A stretch of DNA of 64,000 nucleotides from Pseudomonas sp. M47T1 (GTDB lineage: Bacteria > Pseudomonadota > Gammaproteobacteria > Pseudomonadales > Pseudomonadaceae). The DNA lies in assembly GCF_000263855.1 (NCBI RefSeq), contig NZ_AJWX01000030.1, forward strand, positions 1 to 64,000, given 5' to 3'. A program made the position numbers and the translations under genes. The notes below the pieces were generated by a model. The model searched no databases. It was given only the letters and a program-made list of their open reading frames with translations, and was not told the DNA's origin. Below are positions 24,117 through 31,661 of this stretch, one piece after another (within the stretch, counting starts at the first letter, position 1; each line of letters opens with the position of its first letter).

Positions 24117-24902
24117 CTAAAACGCCAGCTTGTAGCCGATGGACAGCAGCATCAGCGCCAGGCATGGGCGCAACACCGCGTCGGGAATGCGCCCGGTCAA
24201 CTGGCTGCCCAGGTAGATGCCGGGCAGCGAGCCCATCAGCAGAAAGCCCAGCAGTTCCCAGTTCATGTTGCCCATGCTGGCATGCCCCAGGCCCGCCACC
24301 AGAGTCAGGGGCACGGCGTGGGCAATCTCGGTGCCTACCAGGCGCCGGGTGGGCAGCAGCGGGTAGAGGATGAACAGCGCCACGGTGCCCAGGGCGCCCG
24401 CGCCAATGGAGGTCAGCGCCACCATGGTGCCCAGCACCAGGCCGGTGATCACTGTCAGCACATTCAGGCGCGTGCCGGTAAACAGCGAGGTGCCGCCACT
24501 GCGGCGGTGGGCGAACGCCAGCAGCTTGTGCTTGAACAGCACCGCCGCCGAGGTCAACAGCAGCACGTAACCCAGCGCTTGGGTGATGAACCCGTTCAAG
24601 GCTTTGGGGTTGGTGTCGAAGCTTTTCAGAAACCACAGGGTCAGCGCCACCGCGGGCACACTGCCCAGGGTCAGCCAGCCCGTCACACCCCAATCGATGT
24701 TCTTGTTCTTGCGATGCACCAGCACACCACCGGATTTGGTGATGGCCGCGTACAGCAGGTCGGTGCCCACGGCAGTCGCGGGGTTGATACCGAACCACAG
24801 CAGTATCGGGGTCATCAGCGAACCGCCGCCGACGCCGGTCATGCCCACGACAAAACCCACGATAAGCCCTGCGATCACAAAACCGAAATTACCGACATCC
24901 AT
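24117..24902 (-). CDS. TSUP (TauE/SafE) family permease
   Basis: A 261-residue TSUP family transporter with about eight membrane helices. It has two homologous halves: GLIVGFVVGMTGVGGGSLMTPILLWFGINPATAVGTDLL in the first and TMVALTSIGAGALGTVALFILYPLLPTRRLVGTEIAHAVPL in the second, the classic duplicated motif. Members export sulfite, sulfoacetate and other sulfur anions. No sulfur genes adjoin it, so its substrate is undefined. Confidence 0.88.
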   Translation of the reverse strand: MDVGNFGFVIAGLIVGFVVGMTGVGGGSLMTPILLWFGINPATAVGTDLLYAAITKSGGVLVHRKNKNIDWGVTGWLTLGSVPAVALTLWFLKSFDTNPKALNGFITQALGYVLLLTSAAVLFKHKLLAFAHRRSGGTSLFTGTRLNVLTVITGLVLGTMVALTSIGAGALGTVALFILYPLLPTRRLVGTEIAHAVPLTLVAGLGHASMGNMNWELLGFLLMGSLPGIYLGSQLTGRIPDAVLRPCLALMLLSIGYKLAF

Positions 24903-25002
24903 TGCTGAGCCTTAAATCACGCGCAAAAACTGGCGGGCAGCATAGCGGCTTCCGTTATGACCGTTTAGAACGTTATTGACTATAGTTATAACTGAATTTA
25001 TT

Positions 25003-25338
25003 TCACGCCGGTTTGCCGTCCGCCTTGGCAAACAGGTCCCAGGCCAGCACCATCGCCCCGGCCGTGATGGCGATATCGGCGATATTGAACACCCCAGTGT
25101 GCAGGGCGCCGACGTTGACAATGAGGTAGCCCACCACATGCCCGTCACGGAACACCCGGTCGATCAGGTTGCCCACGTCGCCCAGGGCGATGGCGTACAG
25201 GGCAAAGGCCTTGTGCGGTAAAGCCGCCCAGTGCCTGAGCGCCCAATACCCCGCCCACACCACCACCGCCACGGCAAGAATGAAGATCAGCTGTTTGACC
25301 AGCGGCGGCAAGCCCGCCCCCACGCTGAGGAAGGCCCA
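25003..25338 (-). pseudogene. lspA: 5'-truncated lipoprotein signal peptidase (lspA paralogue)
   Basis: The frame reads WAFLSVGAGLPPLVKQLIFILAVAVVVWAGY, then ALGDVGNLIDRVFRDGHVVGY and TGVFNIADIAITAG, the C-terminal two-thirds of signal peptidase II with both catalytic Asp (NLIDR and NIADIAI). The first membrane helix and the N-x-G-A-F segment are missing: the frame meets TGA at 25339-25341 region just upstream and no other frame restores the N-terminus. A GTG at 25323 could start a 106-residue product lacking TM1. A full-length lspA must exist elsewhere. Most probably a decaying second copy, although the remaining frame is undamaged. Confidence 0.7.
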
Positions 25339-25469
25339 TCAATTTCACAAGACAGTTGCGGCGACAGGACGTTGGCTGAATGCCATGGGCGCGGCGGCTT
25401 GCATTACGCCGTGAAGCACATACTCTCTCCCCCACCGTGGCATCCACACGCCCCCCCAAGGAGATTCAC

Positions 25470-26447
25470 ATGCGCAGCGCCCTGCACCCCACCTTTGGCG
25501 AACCATCCGAGGTTCTTTGCCTGGGCGACAGCCCGATGCCCGAGCCAGGCCCTGGCCAGGTGCGGATCAAGACTCTGTTGGCCCCGATCCACAACCATGA
25601 CCTGTGGACCGTGCGCGGCAACTATGGCTACAAGCCGACCCTGCCAGCCATTGGCGGCAGTGAAGCGGTGGGCGTGGTCGATGCCCTGGGCGAAGGCGTG
25701 GAAGGCGTTGCCCTGGGCCAGCGCTTCGCCGTCGCCGCTGCCCATGGCACCTGGGCCGAATACTTTCTGGCGCCGGCCAAACTGCTGGTGCCGCTGCCAG
25801 AGGCCATTGCCGACGAGGCCGCGGCGCAGTTGATTGCCATGCCCCTCAGCGCACTGATGCTGCTTGAGTTCCTGCAGGTGCAACGTGGCGATTTCGTCGT
25901 ACAGAACACCGCCAACGGCGCCGTAGGCAAGACCCTGGCAATGCTCGCTGCGGCGCGCGGCATTCACACCATCAACCTGGTGCGCCGTGATGCCGGCATC
26001 GGTGAGCTGGCTGAGCTGGGTGTCGGCAACGCCGTCTCCACGGCACAACCAGGCTGGCAGGACAAGGTGCGTGCCATCGTCGGCGACGCCCCCATCCGCG
26101 CGGCCGTGGACTCGGTGGGCGGCACCGCAGCAGGCGACCTGCTGGGCCTGCTGGGCGAGAACGGGCTGCTGGTGTCGTTCGGTTCGATGACCGGCGAGCC
26201 CATGCAGATTTCCTCCGGCGACCTGATTTTCAAACAGGTCACTGTCAAGGGCTTCTGGGGCAGCACCGTGGGCGCCTCGCTGTCGGTGGACGAGAAACGT
26301 CGACTGATCGGCGAGCTGCTGCGCCTGGCCGCCACGGGCGAACTGAAACTGCCGGTAGAAGCCATCTTCGACCTGGCCGATGCTCACCTGGCGGCGGCCG
26401 CCAGCCTGCAACCGGGCCGCAAGGGCAAGGTGCTGCTGCGCCCCTGA
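25470..26447 (+). CDS. Zinc-binding alcohol dehydrogenase/quinone oxidoreductase family
   Basis: A 325-residue medium-chain dehydrogenase/reductase. The N-terminal GroES-like domain has PGPGQVRIKTLLAPIHNHDLWTVRGNYG and IGGSEAVGVVDALG; the Rossmann domain has the cofactor motif ANGAVGKTLAMLAAARG and an AVDSVGGTAAGDLLGLLGENGLLVSFG stretch. Zinc-ligand Cys residues are absent, so it belongs to the zinc-free branch with quinone reductases and enoyl-thioester reductases (MECR/ETR1-like). AAGGAG lies 6 nt upstream of ATG 25470. Monocistronic; the substrate is unknown. Confidence 0.85.
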   Translation: MRSALHPTFGEPSEVLCLGDSPMPEPGPGQVRIKTLLAPIHNHDLWTVRGNYGYKPTLPAIGGSEAVGVVDALGEGVEGVALGQRFAVAAAHGTWAEYFLAPAKLLVPLPEAIADEAAAQLIAMPLSALMLLEFLQVQRGDFVVQNTANGAVGKTLAMLAAARGIHTINLVRRDAGIGELAELGVGNAVSTAQPGWQDKVRAIVGDAPIRAAVDSVGGTAAGDLLGLLGENGLLVSFGSMTGEPMQISSGDLIFKQVTVKGFWGSTVGASLSVDEKRRLIGELLRLAATGELKLPVEAIFDLADAHLAAAASLQPGRKGKVLLRP

Positions 26448-26467
26448 GGCCAGGCCAGAGGCAACGG

Positions 26468-27754
26468 CTAGGCGGCGCGCGCCGGCCTGAGCCGCAGTGG
26501 AATCGACAAGGCAATCAACGACGCCAGCACGCACAGCATCCCGGCCACGAAAAACGCCGGGATGTAGCTGGCCATCAGCGTGCGGGTCAGCCCAGCACCA
26601 TAGGCTGCGAAGGCTGCGCCCAACTGGTGGCCGGCGAACACCCAGCCGAAGACGATATTGGCGCGCTCGCTACCGAACGTCTGCGCCACCAGCTTCACTG
26701 TGGGCGGCACCGTGGCGATCCAGTCCAGGCCATACAGCACGGCGAACAGCGACAGGCCCCACACGGTGAAGTCGGTGAACGGCAGAATCATCAGGGCAAT
26801 ACCGCGCAGGCCGTAGTAGCAGAACAGCAGCCAGCGGTTGTCGAAACGGTCTGACAGCCAGCCTGAACCCACGGTGCCGAAGAAGTCGCAAATGCCCATC
26901 ATCGCCAGGATGCCCGCGGCACTGGTGGCCACCAGGCCGTAGTCGCCGCACAGGCTGATGAAGTGGGTCTGCACCAGGCCGTTGGTGCTGGCACCACACA
27001 CAAAGAAGGTCAGAAACAGCACCCAGAACGTCCAGCTGCCACTGACGTCGCGCAATACTCGCCAGGGGCTGAGCAGCATGTTCAGCAGGCTGGTGGCACC
27101 GGCGGGAGTCGCCGCCACGGCGGCCTCACCGTAGGGTGGCAATTCCATGTCAGCCGGGCGGTCGCGCAACAGCGCCACCACCGCCACAGCAGCCACGGCC
27201 ATGGCGCAGCATATGAACGACAGGCCAATGCGCCAGCCATGGTGCTCGGTAAGCGAGGCGAGCAAGGGCATGAACACCAGTTGGCCGGTGGCGGTGCTGG
27301 CCGACAGCAGCCCCACCACCAGGCCCCGACGCTGGTTGAACCAGCGCGTGGCCACTGTGGCGCCGAGCACCATGGCGGTCAGCCCGGTGCCCAGGCCAAT
27401 CACCACGCCCCACAACAGCACCAGTTGCCAGAACTGGGTCATGAACATCGAACCGATCAACCCGCCCAGCACCACGGCCAGCGCCACCAGTACCACCCGA
27501 CGCAGGCCGAAGTAGTTCATGAACGCCGCGGCAAACGGCCCCATCAGCCCGAACAAGGCAAAGCGAATGGCCAGCGCCGAAGAGATCTGCGCACTGCTCC
27601 AGCCAAACTCGCGTTCCAGGGGCACAATGAACACCCCCGGCGCGCCCATGGCGCCCGCCATCACTAGCATGGTCAAGAAGGTCACGGCGGCCACGACCCA
27701 GCCATAGTGGACGTTGCGCGTTGCCAGGCGGGTGGCGACAAAGGTGGAAAACAT
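26468..27754 (-). CDS. MFS transporter, oxalate/formate-antiporter-like
   Basis: A 428-residue, 12-helix major facilitator. The start VHYGWVVAAVTFLTMLVMAGAMGAPGVFIVPLEREFGW and the later GLLSASTATGQLVFMPLLASL and SGWLSDRFDNRWLLFCYYGLRG resemble monocarboxylate or OFA-type carriers. ATG 27754 is chosen over 27892, whose extra 46 residues look non-coding. It lies 28 bp downstream of a tautomerase gene on the same strand, suggesting import or export of a small keto or unsaturated acid that the tautomerase acts on. Confidence 0.85.
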   Translation of the reverse strand: MFSTFVATRLATRNVHYGWVVAAVTFLTMLVMAGAMGAPGVFIVPLEREFGWSSAQISSALAIRFALFGLMGPFAAAFMNYFGLRRVVLVALAVVLGGLIGSMFMTQFWQLVLLWGVVIGLGTGLTAMVLGATVATRWFNQRRGLVVGLLSASTATGQLVFMPLLASLTEHHGWRIGLSFICCAMAVAAVAVVALLRDRPADMELPPYGEAAVAATPAGATSLLNMLLSPWRVLRDVSGSWTFWVLFLTFFVCGASTNGLVQTHFISLCGDYGLVATSAAGILAMMGICDFFGTVGSGWLSDRFDNRWLLFCYYGLRGIALMILPFTDFTVWGLSLFAVLYGLDWIATVPPTVKLVAQTFGSERANIVFGWVFAGHQLGAAFAAYGAGLTRTLMASYIPAFFVAGMLCVLASLIALSIPLRLRPARAA

Positions 27755-27782
27755 GGTCAATCCTTGCACAGGCCGGTGGCAG

Positions 27783-28175
27783 TCAGAGGGTAGGCACGTA
27801 CTGCATGTCACCGTTGCCGAAAGACCAGTCCTCGCGGTTGACCTCCACCAGGCTGATCCACACGTCTTCCTTGCGCAGCCCGGTGCGAGCATGAATGCCG
27901 GAGGCCACCGCCTGGTAGAACGCCTTCTTCACCGCGGTACTGCGCCCGGTGTTCCAGGTGACCTGGATAAACACGATCTGCGGGCTGTAGGTTACGCCCA
28001 AATAGCCCTCGGCGGGGTACACCAGTTCGTCGCGGGCATGGCGGCTGATGATCTGGAACTTGTCATTGGCCGGCACGTTCGCGGTACTGGTCATGGCCTC
28101 GTAGACCACGTCGCTGATGGCCTTGAGGGTGTCGGTGGGCATGTCCTGGGCGACGTCGATGCGTACGAGCGGCAT
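27783..28175 (-). CDS. Tautomerase family protein
   Basis: A 130-residue tautomerase. Starting at ATG 28175 the protein is MPLVRIDVAQDMPTDTLKAISD, exposing the catalytic N-terminal proline after Met removal. The length is twice that of 4-oxalocrotonate tautomerase monomers and fits the fused (Tautomerase_2) branch, as does HARDELVYPAEGYLGV and FIQVTWNTGRSTAVKKAFYQAV. Such enzymes isomerise enols or dehalogenate small acids. It is the first gene of an operon with the downstream MFS carrier; a palindromic operator candidate lies about 50 bp upstream. Confidence 0.88.
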   Translation of the reverse strand: MPLVRIDVAQDMPTDTLKAISDVVYEAMTSTANVPANDKFQIISRHARDELVYPAEGYLGVTYSPQIVFIQVTWNTGRSTAVKKAFYQAVASGIHARTGLRKEDVWISLVEVNREDWSFGNGDMQYVPTL

Positions 28176-28222
28176 GGCGGTTAATCCTTTTATTGTCAAA
28201 ATAGATGATGAACAACCTTTAT

Positions 28223-28233
28223 ACAGTCACTGT
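28223..28233. promoter_or_regulatory. Palindrome upstream of the tautomerase-MFS operon
   Basis: ACAGTCACTGT is a perfect 11-bp palindrome, 48 bp upstream of the tautomerase start in an AT-rich stretch. It is a plausible TetR- or MarR-type operator. No regulator gene is adjacent. Confidence 0.4.
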
Positions 28234-28270
28234 TTTACAACATGTGTGCAAAGCCGGCAAGCGCCAGGCT

Positions 28271-28639
28271 TCAACCGGTGGCCAGGCACACCTGTTCATG
28301 CCACACCTTGAGGCTGGACCACCGCGGTTGCGGCGGCCCCTGGCGCGACCAGTACAGCACCTGGCCACGGGCATTGAGGCAGAAATAATCACCGTTGTCT
28401 TCGATAAAAGGCAGCAGGTCGCGGGGCACGCCCTGGTGCTTCCAGGCCGCCGTGGCAATATCGATCAGGTCAAGGTCGGCGGAGCCTGGCAACACCACGG
28501 CAGGCTCGAATGAGGCGTTGGCGACATCGCTGCCACCCTTGAGAAAGGCCCTGTAGGCTGGGGGGAAATCCATGCCCAGACGTTGCTCGGCGGCATCGAT
28601 CTCGGCATCGGTGGGTATACGAAACGGGTCATGACGCAT
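28271..28639 (-). CDS. SMI1/KNR4 family protein
   Basis: A 122-residue SMI1/KNR4 (SUKH) domain protein. Visible family traits are PTDAEIDAAEQRLGMDFPPAYRAFLKGGSDV, VLPGSADLDLIDIATAAW and LLPFIEDNGDYFCLNARG followed by VLYWSRQG. ATG 28639 is chosen with GAGGAC about 8 nt upstream. SUKH proteins often serve as immunity partners of contact-dependent or T6SS toxins, but no toxin gene adjoins. It may be an orphan immunity gene or have a housekeeping role. Confidence 0.85.
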   Translation of the reverse strand: MRHDPFRIPTDAEIDAAEQRLGMDFPPAYRAFLKGGSDVANASFEPAVVLPGSADLDLIDIATAAWKHQGVPRDLLPFIEDNGDYFCLNARGQVLYWSRQGPPQPRWSSLKVWHEQVCLATG

Positions 28640-28714
28640 AGGCAAGTGTCCTCGGACGCCGGTGGCGTGAGGACACTAAAGCACGGATGACGGCCTGGTG
28701 GAAACCGCTTTGGG

Positions 28715-29920
28715 TCAGGCCTGGCGAGGGTGCAGGATGGCCTCGACGGTTTGCGGGCGGCCGTAGCGCAGCGTAATGATGGCGCACCACACCAGCCCGG
28801 CCAGGGCCAGCACACCGCCGACCACGCCCACGTTGGCCACGCCCATGTGGCTGCTGACCACACTGCCCAGCAGCGCACCGCCGCCGATGCCGACGTTGTA
28901 GATGCCCGAATGCAGGGCCATGGCCACGTCGGTGGCGTCAGGCGCCAGCGCCAGTACCCGGGCCTGCAGAATCAGGCCGAAGCACATGATCGACATGCCC
29001 CACACCACGCTCATGCTGCCCAGCCCCGCGGCATGCCCTGCCAGCGGCAACAGCAACGCCAGGCACAGCGCCAGCGCGCCGATGGAGGCGATCAGCAGGC
29101 CGCGCGGAAAGCGGTTGTTGAACAGGCTGAAAACAATGGAGCCGATGATGCCGGCGCCACCGAACAGCAGCAACAGCAAGGTGGTCATCTCGCCGCTCAG
29201 GTGCGCCACAGCCTGGGCAAAGGGTTCGATGTAGCTGTAGGCGGTGAACTGCGCGGTAACCACTACCGCCGTCAACAGGTACAGCGACATCAGCGCCGGG
29301 CGCTTGAAAATGATGGGCAGGCTCTGCAGCGAACCGGAGTTCTGGCTGGGCAGCAGCGGCAGCGAGCGCGCCAGGATCAGCACGGTCACCGCCGACACCC
29401 CGGCAATGGCCAGGAAGGTGGTACGCCAGCCCAGCCACTCACCCACTACGCGGCCCAGCGGAATGCCCAGCACCATGGCCAGCGAGGTACCGGTAGCCAG
29501 CAGGCCCAGCGCCTGCACCTGCTTGCCGGCCGGCGCCACGCGCACGGCCAGGGAAGCGGTAATGGACCAGAACACCGCGTGCGCCACGGCGATGCCGATG
29601 CGGCTCACCAACAACACCGCAAAGCTGGGCGCCACGCTGGACAGCACATGGCTGACAATGAACATGGCGAACACGAACATCAACAGCTTGCGCCGCTCGA
29701 TGTTGCGCGTCAGCAGCATCATCGGCAGCGACATCAGCGACACCACCCAGGCGTACACGGTGAGCATCAGGCCCACCTGCGCCGGGGTCATCTGGAAGCT
29801 GCCGCCAATGGCGCTGAGCAACCCCACCGGCACGAACTCGGTGGTGTTGAAGATAAAGGCGGCCAGCGCCAGGGCGATCACGCTCAGCCAACTGCCGTTG
29901 CGGGTATCGGTGATGTTCAT
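28715..29920 (-). CDS. MFS sugar efflux transporter (SotB-like)
   Basis: A 401-residue DHA1-type efflux carrier. Landmarks are ALALAAFIFNTTEFVPVGLLSAIGGSF near the N-terminus, then the TM4-5 stretch SRIGIAVAHAVFWSITASLAVRVAPAGKQVQALGLLATGTSLAMVLGIPLGRVVGEW and a C-terminal ALHSGIYNVGIGGGALLGS, as in SotB/YdeA sugar exporters that remove arabinose or related sugars. The family also includes drug pumps. Monocistronic, with a long upstream region ending at the plus-strand PuuD-like gene. Confidence 0.87.
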   Translation of the reverse strand: MNITDTRNGSWLSVIALALAAFIFNTTEFVPVGLLSAIGGSFQMTPAQVGLMLTVYAWVVSLMSLPMMLLTRNIERRKLLMFVFAMFIVSHVLSSVAPSFAVLLVSRIGIAVAHAVFWSITASLAVRVAPAGKQVQALGLLATGTSLAMVLGIPLGRVVGEWLGWRTTFLAIAGVSAVTVLILARSLPLLPSQNSGSLQSLPIIFKRPALMSLYLLTAVVVTAQFTAYSYIEPFAQAVAHLSGEMTTLLLLLFGGAGIIGSIVFSLFNNRFPRGLLIASIGALALCLALLLPLAGHAAGLGSMSVVWGMSIMCFGLILQARVLALAPDATDVAMALHSGIYNVGIGGGALLGSVVSSHMGVANVGVVGGVLALAGLVWCAIITLRYGRPQTVEAILHPRQA

Positions 29921-30459
29921 GAGTTGCAGTCATTGCCTCTGCTGGATAAAGACGTCACTTGCGAAAAAACCACGCACGAACGCCCTGCCCGGACATTAAG
30001 TAGCCCGGGCAGAGCGTTCGGTCGGATTCTTATGGGTATTGGAGGTAAAGCCAGATGGCCGCCATTCTACGCCTGGATGGGTGCGCTCACAACCGCCCAA
30101 GCCCGAGGTTGAGCGGCCGCTGACGACTGGTGCGACCTGTGGCGCGCGGGGGCGAGCATTCCATTATCCTGAACACTCAGACCCTTTTATTATTTCCAAA
30201 CTTACAACAAAAAACCAAAAAAATGGGCTGAAAGGCAAATTACAAGGGCTTTCAAGCCTCATGGCGAAAAATATTTTGCACATATAAAGCCGGGAAGTGT
30301 TTGACATAATAAACAGTTCTGGCAGGCTATGAGGCAGGTTACCGACCGGCGTGGACCCCTTGTCGCACTGCCGGCAGTGCTCGGAACCTCAGGTAGCACC
30401 CGCTTGATCGGGCCGCGCCTGCACAAAAACGATAGGCCGTGCCTGTCCCAAGGTGATAT
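29921..30459. promoter_or_regulatory. Long divergent intergenic region
   Basis: 539 bp between the divergent SotB-like and PuuD-like genes. The 30150-30330 part is AT-rich and carries TTGACA at 30301-30306, a possible -35 element for the plus-strand gene, with no good -10 at normal spacing. An 82-codon open frame at 30039-30287 has no family features. I see no RNA gene. Confidence 0.4.
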
Positions 30460-31269
30460 ATGTCCAACAGCAACATTGGCAATAACAAACAAAAATTCCG
30501 CAAACCCGTTGTCCTCATGTCCATGGGTGCCCAGGAGCGCAAAGGGCACGACTATCAGGTCATGACCCACAAATACATTGTTCCCATCGTCGACCATGCC
30601 GGCTGCGTACCGGTGCTGGTGCCCACTTGCTGTGGTACCGACGACCTGGAGCAATACCTGGACATGGCCGATGGCGTGTACCTGACCGGTGCCGGCAGCA
30701 ACATCGACCCGGCGCTGTACGGCCAGGAAAACCAGACCCCCGGCAAGTCCCAAGACCGCGACCGCGACCTGTTCGACCTGCCGCTGGTGCGTGCTGCCAT
30801 TGCCCGTGGCCTGCCGATCTTCGGCGTTTGCCGCGGCATGCAGGAGATCAACGTGGCCCTGGGCGGCGACATCTACCAGAAGGTCTACGCCGAGCCTGGC
30901 TTCAATGACCATCGCGAAAACAGCGAAGACCCGGTGCAGGTGCAGTACGCACCGGCCCACAGCGTCAAGGTTGCGGCCAACAGCTGGTTGCGCACCTTGC
31001 TGGGCAATGACTCGATCCAGGTCAACTCGTTGCATGGCCAGGGCCTGAAGAAGCTGGGCAAGGGCCTGGAAGCCATCGCCCACGCCGAAGACGGCCTGGT
31101 CGAGGCGATTCACGGGCCAAGCCTGTCGCCGTTCCTGTTCGCCGTGCAATGGCACCCGGAATGGCAGGCGGCGAAAAACCCCGATTCGGTGAAAATCTTC
31201 GAAGCCTTCGGCCAGGCATGCCGTCGCCAGGTGCAAAAGAAGGCCGGCGCCTATGGCAGCGCCGCGTAA
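30460..31269 (+). CDS. Gamma-glutamyl-gamma-aminobutyrate hydrolase family (PuuD-like)
   Basis: A 269-residue class I glutamine amidotransferase-type hydrolase. The nucleophile is C124 in PIFGVCRGMQEINVALGG, with the His-Glu pair in AVQWHPEW near residue 226; the oxyanion and substrate loop GVYLTGAGSNIDPALYG are also visible. Members hydrolyse gamma-glutamyl-GABA in putrescine degradation (PuuD/SpuA). No glutamylpolyamine synthetase or aminotransferase adjoins, so the exact substrate is uncertain. A strong terminator follows at 31413. Confidence 0.87.
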   Translation: MSNSNIGNNKQKFRKPVVLMSMGAQERKGHDYQVMTHKYIVPIVDHAGCVPVLVPTCCGTDDLEQYLDMADGVYLTGAGSNIDPALYGQENQTPGKSQDRDRDLFDLPLVRAAIARGLPIFGVCRGMQEINVALGGDIYQKVYAEPGFNDHRENSEDPVQVQYAPAHSVKVAANSWLRTLLGNDSIQVNSLHGQGLKKLGKGLEAIAHAEDGLVEAIHGPSLSPFLFAVQWHPEWQAAKNPDSVKIFEAFGQACRRQVQKKAGAYGSAA

Positions 31270-31282
31270 CACGAGCACAACC

Positions 31283-31377
31283 CCGTAGCAGCGGCTGCCC
31301 GGCCGCCTCATGAGCGCCGCGCGGTACCAGACGCGCCACAGTAGGGTCTGACGCGACCTGGCGGCCGCTGCTACGGG
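31283..31377. repeat. Long-range palindromic element
   Basis: Perfect 13-bp arms CCCGTAGCAGCGG (31283-31295) and CCGCTGCTACGGG (31365-31377) enclose about 70 bp of GC-rich sequence. The GTAGCAGCGG word also begins the repeat at 3118 and is complementary to CCGCTGCTAC at 58640, so this belongs to a dispersed extragenic palindrome family. Confidence 0.6.
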
Positions 31378-31412
31378 TTTGCGGCACACAGTGCCGCACT
31401 CCCCTTACCTCC

Positions 31413-31442
31413 TGCCCGGCCCTCGCGCCGGGCTTTTTTTTT
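31413..31442 (+). terminator. Rho-independent terminator
   Basis: A GC-rich stem, GCCCGGC/GCCGGGC, with a short loop is followed by nine T residues. It lies about 145 bp after the PuuD-like gene, downstream of the palindromic element. Confidence 0.85.
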
Positions 31443-31476
31443 AAAGATCGCCCCAGCCTCCCGGCAGCGGTTACAT

Positions 31477-31560
31477 CTGTAGCAGGCGCAAGCCGCGTCA
31501 CCGGCACCACGCAGTGCCTGGCCTACCGCGTTGCAACACGCAGCCTGCGGCCGTTGCACA
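31477..31560 (+). repeat. Intergenic repeat, copy 3 of 3
   Basis: It contains GTAGCAGGCGCAAGCCGCGTC, AGTGCCTGGCCTACCGCG and TTGCAACACGCAGCCTGCGGC, lining up with the copies at 3118 and 20654 over about 80 bp. It lies between a terminator and the next promoter. Confidence 0.6.
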
Positions 31561-31661
31561 GGAACCGAGCGATAGATTGAGGCGTTTCTTCATCCGCGGC
31601 GCTTTGACGCAAGCACCCGCCGAACGGTAAATTCACTTCCATACGCGAAGTGGAGTTCACC

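Noticed and set aside
25003..25323. Functional 106-residue LspA from GTG 25323
   Set aside because: It lacks the first membrane helix and the conserved N-x-G-A-F region and has no clear ribosome-binding site, so truncation is the better call.
30039..30287. 82-codon frame in the SotB/PuuD gap
   Set aside because: No ribosome-binding site or family features, and its composition changes abruptly within the frame.
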